From Prochlorothrix sp035286285 (GTDB lineage Bacteria; Cyanobacteriota; Cyanobacteriia; Prochlorotrichales; Prochlorotrichaceae): 11,885 bases of DNA. The translations under genes were made by a program, and so were the position numbers. Below are positions 6,278-11,884 of this stretch, piece after piece. How positions within the stretch are numbered: the first letter of the stretch is position 1; every line of letters begins with the position of its first letter. Under the pieces are notes generated by a model that was not told the origin of the DNA, did no database searches, and saw only the letters and a program-made list of their open reading frames with translations. Location: the NCBI GenBank assembly GCA_035286285.1, contig JAYKJG010000145.1, positions 1 to 11,885 of the forward strand, in the 5' to 3' direction.

Positions 6278-6835
6278 ATGGCCCTAACTGAGTCCGCCAT
6301 GTTGCCCCTGGGCACCGTTGCCCCCGACTTTAGACTGCCCGACGTTGTTTCGGGGTATTACCTTAGCCCCGTTCACTTTAGCGATCGCAAGGGCTTTCTG
6401 GTCATGTTTATTTGCCAGCACTGCCCCTTTGTCAAACACATCGAGCGGGAAATTAAAAACCTCGATCGCGACTACCGCACCAAGGGCTTAGGCATGATCG
6501 CCATTAGCTCCAACAGCATCCTCACCCATCCCCAGGACAGCCCGGACCACCTGCGGGAACAGGCCCAGCGTTTGGGCTTTAACTTTGCCTACTGCTTTGA
6601 TGAAACCCAGGCCGTCGCCAAGGCTTACAATGCCGTTTGTACACCGGATTTCTTTTTGTTTGATGCCGACCAGCGCTTGGTCTACCGGGGCCAACTGGAC
6701 GATAGCCGACCGGGCAATGCCATCCCCGTGACGGGGAAAGACCTGCGGGCGGCGATCGAGGCGGTTTTGGCCGATCGGCCCGTGGACCCCAACCAAAAGC
6801 CCAGCGTTGGCTGCAATATTAAATGGCATCCCTAA
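6278..6835 (+). CDS. Thioredoxin-like / AhpC-TSA (PRX-like) redox protein
   Basis: A 185-residue soluble protein of the thioredoxin superfamily, PRX-like group. The fold signature is visible: APDFRLPDV (residues 15-23), then FICQHCPFVKHI with the C46-x-x-C49 pair, then the cis-proline region CTPDFFLFD (P123). The family form is FxCNHCPFVK; here Asn is replaced by Gln. Extra cysteines are C106, C121 and C179, the last in a C-terminal GCNIKW motif that is common in this group. It probably acts as a thiol reductase or peroxide-related protein; substrate unknown. It has no signal peptide, so it is cytosolic. It precedes hslO by 55 bp on the same strand, which suggests a shared redox-stress role, as Hsp33 is activated by oxidation. 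Its stop codon lies inside a 13-bp tandem repeat. I start it at 6278 (MALTESAML). Confidence 0.88.
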   Translation: MALTESAMLPLGTVAPDFRLPDVVSGYYLSPVHFSDRKGFLVMFICQHCPFVKHIEREIKNLDRDYRTKGLGMIAISSNSILTHPQDSPDHLREQAQRLGFNFAYCFDETQAVAKAYNAVCTPDFFLFDADQRLVYRGQLDDSRPGNAIPVTGKDLRAAIEAVLADRPVDPNQKPSVGCNIKWHP

Positions 6836-6858
6836 ATGGCATCCCTAAATGGCATCCC
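6820..6858 (+). repeat. Three perfect tandem copies of a 13-bp unit over the stop codon
   Basis: TAAATGGCATCCC is repeated at 6820-6832, 6833-6845 and 6846-6858 without mismatch. The first copy encodes the last residues of the thioredoxin-like protein, and the stop TAA is the first three bases of the second copy. The extra copies therefore fall in the 32-nt space before hslO and do not alter the protein. Confidence 0.95.
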
Positions 6859-6890
6859 AAACCCCCTAGCACTGACCCTCACTAATCCCC

Positions 6891-7793
6891 ATGGCAGATC
6901 AACTCATCCGCGCAACCGCCGCTAACCATGGCATTCGGGCCGTGGGTGTCATCACCACCGACCTCACGGAAACCGCCCGCCAACGCCACAACCTCTCCCC
7001 CGTCGCCACCGATGCCCTAGGCCGGACCATGGCCGCTGGGCTGATGTTGGCCTCCAGCATGAAACAGCCCCAGGCCCGCGTCAATTTACGGATTCGCGGC
7101 AGTGGCCCCTTGCGGGGGCTGATGGTGGATGCGGGCCGCAATGGTACGGTGCGGGGCTATGTTCACAATCCAGCGGTGGATCTGCCCCCCAACGGGGAGG
7201 GCCATTGGGATGTGGGGGCGGCGTTGGGGGCGGGCTATTTGTTTGTGATGCGGGATTTGGGCTATGGCGAACCCTTTAGCAGCACCGTGGAACTGGTGAC
7301 GGGGGAAGTGGGGGATGATGTCACCTATTTTCTGGCCCACTCGGAACAAACGCCGTCGGCGATGGCTTTGGGGGTTTTTGCGGACCATGACGGGGTGCAG
7401 GCGGCGGGAGGGTTGCTGATCCAAGTGTTGCCCAAGGCGGCGCGGGATTTGGCCTTAGTGAAGGTGTTGGAGTCCCGCTGTCAGCACTTAACGGGGTTTA
7501 CGCCGCTGCTGCGATCGGGCAAGTCCTTACCGGAAATTTTAGAGGATTTACTGGGGGATTTAGGACTAAATCTGGTCCAGGAGCCGCAGAATCTGACGTT
7601 TTCCTGTCCTTGCTCCTTCGATCGGGTGCTGGGTGCCTTGAAGATGTTGGGGCAAGCGGAGTTGCAGGATATGATCCAGGCGGATGATGGGGCGGAGGCG
7701 ACCTGTGATTTTTGCGGGGAGGTGTACCAGGCAACTGCCCATGATTTAACGGATTTAATCCAGGAGTTGCGCCATGAAGCCGCTGAAGTCTAA
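6891..7793 (+). CDS. hslO: Hsp33, redox-regulated holdase chaperone
   Basis: A 300-residue cytosolic chaperone that is inactive when reduced with bound zinc and binds unfolding proteins after oxidation. The N-terminal domain (1-180) has the family signatures LIRATAANHGIRAVGV (residues 5-20), DALGRTMAAGLMLASSMK (41-58) and GRNGTVRGYV. The C-terminal zinc switch is complete: C239-P-C241 in FSCPCSFDRV and C272-x-x-C275 in CDFCGEVY. Length and motifs are normal. The ATG at 6891 is confirmed by the conserved start MADQLIRATAANH. It follows the thioredoxin-like gene by 55 bp and is followed after 20 bp by the Uma2-family gene, so the three may be one operon. A thiol reductase next to Hsp33 makes sense, since Hsp33 must be reduced to switch off. 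Confidence 0.96.
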   Translation: MADQLIRATAANHGIRAVGVITTDLTETARQRHNLSPVATDALGRTMAAGLMLASSMKQPQARVNLRIRGSGPLRGLMVDAGRNGTVRGYVHNPAVDLPPNGEGHWDVGAALGAGYLFVMRDLGYGEPFSSTVELVTGEVGDDVTYFLAHSEQTPSAMALGVFADHDGVQAAGGLLIQVLPKAARDLALVKVLESRCQHLTGFTPLLRSGKSLPEILEDLLGDLGLNLVQEPQNLTFSCPCSFDRVLGALKMLGQAELQDMIQADDGAEATCDFCGEVYQATAHDLTDLIQELRHEAAEV

Positions 7794-7797
7794 TTTT

Positions 7798-7803
7798 GAG
7801 GAG
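7798..7803 (+). promoter_or_regulatory. Shine-Dalgarno site that sets the start of the Uma2-family gene
   Basis: GAGGAG lies 10 nt before the ATG at 7814 and inside the sequence that an upstream TTG start (7796) would have to translate. This favours 7814. Confidence 0.6.
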
Positions 7804-7813
7804 TGAAGCTGCT

Positions 7814-8725
7814 ATGGATACCCACAAAATTCCTGAGCCAGGGGTTTGGCCCGATCGCCTGCCCAGTAGCGAAGAACTCCCCCATACCGACGACACCCCT
7901 GTGGATAACGAAGATCAGAACCTGCTGCCTAACTGGCTGTTTGCTGCACTGGAGGAGATTTGGATCGATCGGCGTGATTGGTATTTTGCGGTGGATATGG
8001 CGGTTTATGACCGGGAAGGGCAACGTCGCCGCACCCCGACCATTATTCCCGATGGTTTTCTGGCGCTGGGTGTGCCGCGCTATCGCTATCCCGATCGGGG
8101 GCGGTTGAGTTATGTCATTTCCGAAGAAAGCGATGTGGTGCCAATTTTGGCTCTAGAGCATGTGTCCCATAAGTACGGGGGCGAGTACGATCGCAAGTTT
8201 GAGATCTACGCCCAGTTGGGGGTGTTGTACTACGTCATCTACAACGGTCAGCGACGGCACAAGGGACGCAAGCAGCGCTACACCGGCGGGGCGGTGCAGC
8301 ATTCTGAACTGGCAACGGGGACGAATGGAGCAGCGGGACGCAATGGAGCAGCGGGAAGTCATGGCAAGACGGGATTGCCAGCCTTAACGGTTGATGCCCT
8401 AGAGGTGTATCGGCTGGAGGCGGGGGTTTACCGGCGTATTGCGGGGGATCCGGTGTGGATGCCGGAGGTCGGGCTAGGGATTGGCTGTGTGCAGGGGGAA
8501 TTACGGGGGCGACAGCGGGAATGGTTGGCCTGGTTTAATGAGTCGGGGGTGGCCTATCCGTTGGTGCAGGAGCGGGCGGAACAGGAGCGGCTGCGGGCGG
8601 AGCGGGAGTGGTTGCGGGCGGAACAGGAGCGGCTGCGGGCAGAGCAGGAGCGGCAAGCGCGGTTACGCTTGTTGGAGCAGTTACGGCAAATGGGGATTGA
8701 TCCGAGCCAATTTGAGGAGAATTAA
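7814..8725 (+). CDS. Uma2-family (DUF820) PD-(D/E)XK nuclease-like protein with heptad-repeat tail
   Basis: A 303-residue protein. The core fits the Uma2/DUF820 family that is greatly expanded in cyanobacteria: PDGFLALGVPR (D80), LALEHVSHKY (E115) and the following KFEIYAQLGVLYYVIY, which matches the family's YxxxGVxEYW region. Two parts are unusual. Residues 170-187 are a threefold hexapeptide repeat (TNGAAG, RNGAAG, SHGKTG) encoded by 18-bp DNA repeats. Residues 256-283 are four heptads (EQERLRA type) encoded by 21-bp repeats, predicted coiled coil. I start at the ATG 7814 because GAGGAG (7798-7803) sits 10 nt upstream; a TTG at 7796 would add six residues. The molecular role of the family is unclear; nuclease activity is inferred from the fold. 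It may be cotranscribed with hslO. Confidence 0.85.
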   Translation: MDTHKIPEPGVWPDRLPSSEELPHTDDTPVDNEDQNLLPNWLFAALEEIWIDRRDWYFAVDMAVYDREGQRRRTPTIIPDGFLALGVPRYRYPDRGRLSYVISEESDVVPILALEHVSHKYGGEYDRKFEIYAQLGVLYYVIYNGQRRHKGRKQRYTGGAVQHSELATGTNGAAGRNGAAGSHGKTGLPALTVDALEVYRLEAGVYRRIAGDPVWMPEVGLGIGCVQGELRGRQREWLAWFNESGVAYPLVQERAEQERLRAEREWLRAEQERLRAEQERQARLRLLEQLRQMGIDPSQFEEN

Positions 8726-8759
8726 CCGCAGGGTGGTACCCCATTCTGACTTGCGAGGG

Positions 8760-8935
8760 TAGGGGGCGATCGGGGGGTGTTAGGATGGGGAGGGACTAGC
8801 GTTTATGTTTCGGGAGGGTTTAAGATGCAAACGATTCAATTGCAGGTTGAGGTCAAGGCCGATCGATCGCTGACGATTCCGTTACCGTCCGATTGTGCAG
8901 CGGGGCTGTATGAGGTGGTGGTGGTAATGAACCCC
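8760..8935 (+). repeat. Repeat A, copy 1: shared leader and antitoxin N-terminus
   Basis: This stretch matches 10500-10672. The first 34 bases (8760-8793 and 10500-10533) are identical, then the match continues through GTTTATGTTT, a purine-rich RBS segment (GGGAGG at 8812-8817 here) and about 38 codons. Within the leader, TAGGAT (8781-8786) is a possible -10, but no -35 is convincing at 17 bp. The match fades after the codons for VVVVM. It explains the regulation and DNA-binding head shared by the two antitoxins. Confidence 0.9.
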
Positions 8936-9127
8936 CAAGCTCGTGGTGCGGTGGGTTTGCTGGGGGTGGCTCCACGGGCTGCGATGCCTAACCCTACTGA
9001 TGGGGAGGGTTCTATATCTAGCTCGGTTTCGTTTGCGGAGCTAGCCCATGAGTTTATTGGCTGTTTAGACAGCGATTTGGAGGATTTATCCTATAATTCC
9101 GCTTATATGAAGGGGTTTGGGGAGTGA
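8825..9127 (+). CDS. Antitoxin of PIN toxin pair (shared-head family, copy 1)
   Basis: A 100-residue protein. The first 38 residues (core LQVEVKADRSLTIPLP, then AAGLYEVVVVM) match those of the antitoxin at 10563 in 33 of 38 positions and look like a small beta-rich DNA-binding or dimerisation head. Residues about 40-66 are a variable linker rich in Ala, Pro, Gly and Ser. The tail FAELAHEFIGCLDSDLEDLS and the following SYNSAYMKGFGE is the expected toxin-binding arm and resembles those of other cyanobacterial PIN-toxin antitoxins. The ATG at 8825 follows a good RBS; the frame is open from 8777, but that part is repeat leader. The last base of its TGA is the first base of the toxin ATG at 9127, so expression is coupled. 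Confidence 0.75.
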   Translation: MQTIQLQVEVKADRSLTIPLPSDCAAGLYEVVVVMNPQARGAVGLLGVAPRAAMPNPTDGEGSISSSVSFAELAHEFIGCLDSDLEDLSYNSAYMKGFGE

Positions 9128-9549
9128 TGAGCAGGCCGGTGATTGTGGATACGGGGGTTCTGGTTGCTTTTTTGGTGCCCCAAGACCGATTTCATCGCTG
9201 GGCGGTTGATCAACTGACTGAGGTGAGGGAGCCAGCGATAACTTGTGAGGCTGTGATTGCGGAATCTTGTTTTTTGACTCAGCGTCTTCACGAAGGGCCG
9301 GAGAAGGTGTTGGAATTAGTCCGTCGTCGCTATCTTACGCTTCCGTTTTGTCTGGATGCAGAGATAGCAGTGGTGAAGGATTTGGTCAGTCGTTATCGAT
9401 CGGTGCCGATGTCTGTGGCGGATGCTTGTTTGGTGAGGATGAGTGAGATGTTTGATGGGAGTTGTGTTTTAACGTTGGATAGTGATTTTCAGATTTATCG
9501 CAAGCACCGTAATCAGGTTATCCCGGTGATTACACCTAATTTCAGTTAG
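9127..9549 (+). CDS. PIN-domain toxin (VapC-like)
   Basis: A 140-residue PIN-domain protein, predicted metal-dependent ribonuclease. The acidic residues are all present: D8 in VIVDTGVLVAFL, E46 in VIAESCFL, D99 in SVADACLVRM and D118 in LTLDSDFQIYRKH. The motif SVADACLVRMSE and the FxIYR ending are typical of VapC-like toxins that pair with short antitoxins in cyanobacteria. I place the start at the ATG at 9127, which shares a base with the antitoxin stop; a GTG at 9124 would add one residue. It is full length and probably active. No terminator is evident in the 98 bp before the convergent toxin gene at 9648-10067. Confidence 0.87.
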   Translation: MSRPVIVDTGVLVAFLVPQDRFHRWAVDQLTEVREPAITCEAVIAESCFLTQRLHEGPEKVLELVRRRYLTLPFCLDAEIAVVKDLVSRYRSVPMSVADACLVRMSEMFDGSCVLTLDSDFQIYRKHRNQVIPVITPNFS

Positions 9550-9647
9550 GTTTGAGGCTGTGAAAAGGATTTTGATCGCTTAGGGGGGAATTGAGGGGGG
9601 CGATGAAGGTGTTGGTGAGGGTACTGGAGAGGAGTCCGGGGGAGAGG

Positions 9648-10067
9648 TTAGGGTAGTAAGGTAAAACTGTTACAGTGCTGGGGGCGATAGAGGCTAAAAT
9701 CACGACGATCGAGGGTTAAAACTGTGCTGAGGTTGTGATTCTCTGCTAAAGCCATGACGGAGGCATCCACAAAGTCAATACGACTATCCTGATATTGGTT
9801 CAAAATGGCGGCTGTGCGGGAAAGGGCGACCTCGTTAAGGCCCAGGAGTTCAAATTTGCTGAACTTGAGGGATTGCAGAAATTGAACCACAATGGCAATT
9901 CCTGCATCGCGGGTGAGGAGATAGGCGACCTCAGCCAGGACGGTTTGAGGCAGTAGGATTTTAGACTGCTGTTTGTACACGGGTATGCTGGCTTGGTGGT
10001 ATTTGTCATTACGGTTGGTTAGGGCAACGACAAAGCCTGTGTCTGTTATGGCGCTTAAGCTTTCCAT
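9648..10067 (-). CDS. PIN-domain toxin (VapC-like), minus strand
   Basis: A 139-residue PIN-domain protein with a full set of acidic residues: D9 in AITDTGFVVALTNRND, E46 in VLAEVAYLL, D101 in DFVDASVMALAE and D120 in LTLDRRDFSLYRP. It belongs to the same broad VapC-like group as the toxin at 9127 (both have LTLDxxDFxxYR), but is otherwise clearly different, so it is not a recent duplicate. Its ATG lies 13 nt inside the antitoxin gene 10055-10330, a typical coupling. The gene converges with the toxin at 9127-9549. Predicted role: ribonuclease that stops growth when the antitoxin is lost. Confidence 0.87.
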   Translation of the reverse strand: MESLSAITDTGFVVALTNRNDKYHQASIPVYKQQSKILLPQTVLAEVAYLLTRDAGIAIVVQFLQSLKFSKFELLGLNEVALSRTAAILNQYQDSRIDFVDASVMALAENHNLSTVLTLDRRDFSLYRPQHCNSFTLLP

Positions 10068-10330
10068 GTCCAGCCCGATTCGCCCAAGTTTGCTTCTAGG
10101 ATGTCTTCGGCTTGCTCAGAAAGGTTGGGGCTACCGGAGTAGAGACCCACGATCGAATCTAAGTCAGGCCGATCGATCTCTGGGGGCTGTACTGCGGGGG
10201 GGTGAGGGGCTGGAACAAAGGGGATTTTGTACTGTTGCTTGAGGAAGCGTACAAAGTCGAGGATTTGCTGGAGGAGGGAGGGCGGGGTGTTGCGGAGTTC
10301 TTGAAGGAGTTGATCTTGGAGGGAGGTCAT
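10055..10330 (-). CDS. VapB-like antitoxin of the 9648-10067 toxin
   Basis: A 91-residue protein starting MTSLQDQLLQELRNTPPSLL. The N-terminal part (residues 1-35) is a helical region of the DUF2281-like type (LLQQILDFVRFLKQQ), also seen with the same MTSL start in the antitoxin at 436. A Pro-rich linker (about 38-52) is followed by the toxin-binding tail SIVGLYSGSPNLSEQAEDIL. The 3' end overlaps the toxin gene by 13 nt. The upstream DNA (repeat B, 10331-10397) is shared with the module at the right edge of the window, so the promoter or operator probably lies there. Assignment rests on partner, size and architecture. Confidence 0.78.
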   Translation of the reverse strand: MTSLQDQLLQELRNTPPSLLQQILDFVRFLKQQYKIPFVPAPHPPAVQPPEIDRPDLDSIVGLYSGSPNLSEQAEDILEANLGESGWTWKA

Positions 10331-10400
10331 GGGGAGATGGGGGGTTGCGGGGGGGTGGCTCTTTTTAGTTTAGGGTTTGGGGAAGGAGAAGGGAAGCGTG
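10321..10400. repeat. Repeat B, copy 1: leader of the minus-strand antitoxin
   Basis: This segment aligns with 11813-11884. The core of 31 bases (10350-10380 and 11834-11864) is identical, with GGCTCTTTTTAGTTTAGGG at its centre, and flanks on both sides also match. Copy 1 contains the start codon of the antitoxin at 10330 (CAT at 10328-10330 on this strand) and, at its other end, the GTG of the small frame at 10398. The A-rich minus-strand reading (CTAAACTAAAAAG) may hold a promoter, but no clear -35/-10 pair stands out. Confidence 0.88.
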
Positions 10401-10502
10401 GAGGAGTTTGGGGTGATTCAGAGGTTGCGATCGCGGTGGCGGGAGGGGCGGGGGTTGGTGGTGCGGTATCTGGAGGGTTTGTTGTGGCAGGAGCGGGGAT
10501 AG
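10398..10502 (+). CDS. Possible 34-residue protein or gene remnant
   Basis: A short frame starts at GTG 10398 after a good Shine-Dalgarno (AAGGAG at 10383-10388) and ends with TAG at 10500-10502. The product VEEFGVIQRLRSRWREGRGL continues with VVRYLEGLLWQERG, which has the look of a real amphipathic, Arg- and Trp-containing protein rather than random translation. Its start lies at the end of repeat B and its stop codon is the first three bases of repeat A copy 2, so it fills exactly the space between two repeats. I do not recognise it. It may be an independent small protein, the N-terminal remnant of a larger gene, or chance in G-rich DNA. Confidence 0.35.
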   Translation: MEEFGVIQRLRSRWREGRGLVVRYLEGLLWQERG

Positions 10503-10672
10503 GGGGCGATCGGGGGGTGTTAGGATGGGGAGGTGTTAGCGTTTATGTTTTGGGGAGTTGGGATGCAAAGGATACAGTTGCAGGTTGAGGTGAAGGCCGA
10601 TCGATCGCTGACGATTCCGTTACCGCCTAATGTGGCAGCGGGGCTGTATGAAGTTGTTGTGGTGATGCAGCC
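10500..10672 (+). repeat. Repeat A, copy 2: shared leader and antitoxin N-terminus
   Basis: Second copy of the element at 8760-8935; the first 34 bases are identical and the match continues into the antitoxin gene at 10563. The distance from GTTTATGTTT to the ATG is 2 nt shorter than in copy 1. GGGGAG at about 10552-10557 is the ribosome binding site. Confidence 0.9.
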
Positions 10673-10844
10673 GCAGTCTGAGGTGAGGACGACAAGCCAA
10701 GACTGGGAGCAATATTGGGAGAATTTGGCGGGGTTTCGGGCCAAGATTGCAGAGCGGTTTGGCTGTAGCGATCGGGATTGGGTGGCTGAGGCACGGGTCG
10801 ATCGAGAAACAGATTTAGGGCAGTGGCTGGGATTGATAGAGTGA
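10563..10844 (+). CDS. Antitoxin of PIN toxin pair (shared-head family, copy 2)
   Basis: A 93-residue protein. Residues 1-38 (LQVEVKADRSLTIPLP core, AAGLYEVVVVM) match the antitoxin at 8825 in 33 of 38 positions. From residue about 40 the sequence is completely different: TTSQDWEQYWENLAGFRAKI and a tail ending ETDLGQWLGLIE, rich in Trp and charged residues, presumably specific for its own toxin. The ATG at 10563 is placed by the shared head and the RBS; the frame is open from 10533. The A of its TGA stop is the first base of the toxin ATG at 10844. The same head and leader imply that the two operons could be co-regulated or cross-repressed. Confidence 0.75.
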   Translation: MQRIQLQVEVKADRSLTIPLPPNVAAGLYEVVVVMQPQSEVRTTSQDWEQYWENLAGFRAKIAERFGCSDRDWVAEARVDRETDLGQWLGLIE

Positions 10845-11278
10845 TGAAAATTGTTCTGGATGCGAATATCACGTTGGCGTTAGTGTTGTCGCTACCGGCT
10901 ACGCCCCAAGCCGTCCAAAAGGTTTCAGATTGGCAAAAGCAAGGCTATCAATTTTTTGTGCCGACTTTGTGGTGCTATGAGGTTATTTCGGCGTTACGGA
11001 AAGCGCGGGTTGCTGGTTTTTTGGATGCCGTAGCAGTTAAGGAGGCTTTCGATCAGCTTTTGGGCTTGCCGATCGAGTGGGTTGATCCAACTCCGATATT
11101 GATGGAGCGTAGCCTATATTGGGCTGAGATTTTGGGGCAACGGGTTGCCTATGATGGGGCTTATTTGGCTGTGGCAGAGGCAATTGAGGCTGAGTTCTGG
11201 ACGTTGGATCACAGGCTGATTCGGGCAATTTTGCCGTTAAACCTGGGTTGGATTCATGCTCTAACGGCAGAGGACTAA
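10844..11278 (+). CDS. PIN-domain toxin of a different subfamily
   Basis: A 144-residue PIN-domain protein: D6 in IVLDANITLALVL, E46 in LWCYEVISALRKA, D104 in AYDGAYLAVAE and D122 in WTLDHRLIRAI. The spacing and the motifs VPTLWCYEVISALRKA and YDGAYLAVAEA mark the VapC group that resembles archaeal PIN toxins, clearly distinct from the toxin at 9127 although the antitoxin heads are nearly the same. The start ATG at 10844 shares a base with the antitoxin stop. Full length, active site intact. Its last 18 bp overlap the degenerate tail of the opposite-strand pseudogene at 11261-11527. Confidence 0.86.
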   Translation: MKIVLDANITLALVLSLPATPQAVQKVSDWQKQGYQFFVPTLWCYEVISALRKARVAGFLDAVAVKEAFDQLLGLPIEWVDPTPILMERSLYWAEILGQRVAYDGAYLAVAEAIEAEFWTLDHRLIRAILPLNLGWIHALTAED

Positions 11279-11527
11279 ATAAGTTAGGCTTATGGGGTGT
11301 AAGGGAGATCGCTTAGGGTTTAGCTTGGGAGGGGGGCGATCGGGTGATCGCGGTGGTGGGAGGGTGTCATTAGTGATGAGGATTCGTGACTCACGATCGA
11401 CTTGTTGAATGACGGTTTCATCGTCGAGTCCCCGTGCTTGTTCATACACTGAAAACACGTCATGACCTGCTTCCCGCAGCCATTGGGCTACTCTTGGCCC
11501 GGTACATTCATCAACTAAAAAGCGCAT
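11261..11527 (-). pseudogene. DUF5615 PIN-like toxin, C-terminal half lost
   Basis: The frame starts MRFLVDECTGPRVAQWLREA and continues as a typical DUF5615 PIN-like protein with D6 and E7, then GHDVFSVYEQARGLDDETVI and RILITND (to residue 54, base 11366). In the family this is followed by KDFG and about 55 more residues. Here it switches at once to Pro/Arg-rich sequence (TLPPPRSPDRPPPKLNPK) that is plainly not part of the family, encoded by GGGGGCGATCGG-type repeat DNA. So the gene has lost its second half by deletion or repeat insertion. It is coupled to the DUF433 gene: the ATG at 11527 shares its A with the TAA stop of that gene. The product is probably inactive. Confidence 0.75.
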
Positions 11528-11781
11528 TAGGCAACTTTATCCCAAAATTGCTCAGATTCTATGTTTTCTAGGGTTTTTGCAGCAAATAAAAGGCAGGCAA
11601 GGATGTCTTCGAGGGTTTGTTCTTGGTATTCTGCCAAAATGTCCTCTGGGGTTGAGCCGTGGCCAAGCAGGTTGAGGATATATTCTACGGTTAGCCGGGT
11701 GCCTTTGATGGTGGGTCGTCCGGCCATGATGTCAGGGTTGATGGTAATGCGTTCGAGTAAGGGGGATGGGGTGAGTTGCAT
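11527..11781 (-). CDS. DUF433 antitoxin (VapB-like), partner of the truncated DUF5615 gene
   Basis: An 84-residue DUF433 protein: LLERITINPDIMAGRPTIKG (residues 8-27) and TRLTVEYILNLLGHGSTPED (28-47) are the family's helix-turn-helix signature, followed by ILAEYQEQTLEDILACLLFA. DUF433 proteins are DNA-binding antitoxins commonly encoded just before DUF5615 PIN-like toxins, as here. The gene is intact, but its toxin is not, so it may be an orphan antitoxin or act on another toxin. The upstream DNA is repeat B copy 2, which in the other module carries a different antitoxin; a relic start (ATA) of that antitoxin lies at 11820-11822. Confidence 0.88.
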   Translation of the reverse strand: MQLTPSPLLERITINPDIMAGRPTIKGTRLTVEYILNLLGHGSTPEDILAEYQEQTLEDILACLLFAAKTLENIESEQFWDKVA

Positions 11782-11812
11782 GGCTATGGTCGGGGCTGAG
11801 TGTCAAGGTTAA

Positions 11813-11884
11813 GGGAGGTTATGGGGATGTTGCGGGGGGTGGCTCTTTTTAGTTTAGGGTTTGGTGAGAGAGAAGGGAAGGTGG
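11813..11884. repeat. Repeat B, copy 2: leader upstream of the DUF433 module
   Basis: Matches 10321-10400, with a 31-base identical core at 11834-11864. In this copy the antitoxin start codon is changed to ATA (TAT at 11820-11822 on this strand), followed by codons for TSL as in the intact MTSL, then a stop after about 12 codons. The segment may continue beyond the window edge. Confidence 0.85.

Noticed and set aside
9603..9656. 17-residue frame MKVLVRVLERSPGERLG between the convergent toxins
   Set aside because: Too short, no relative seen and no context that supports it, although an RBS-like GAGGGG precedes it.
11279..11293. ATAAG/CTTAT inverted repeat after the last plus-strand toxin
   Set aside because: Only five weak pairs and no T-run; not a credible terminator.
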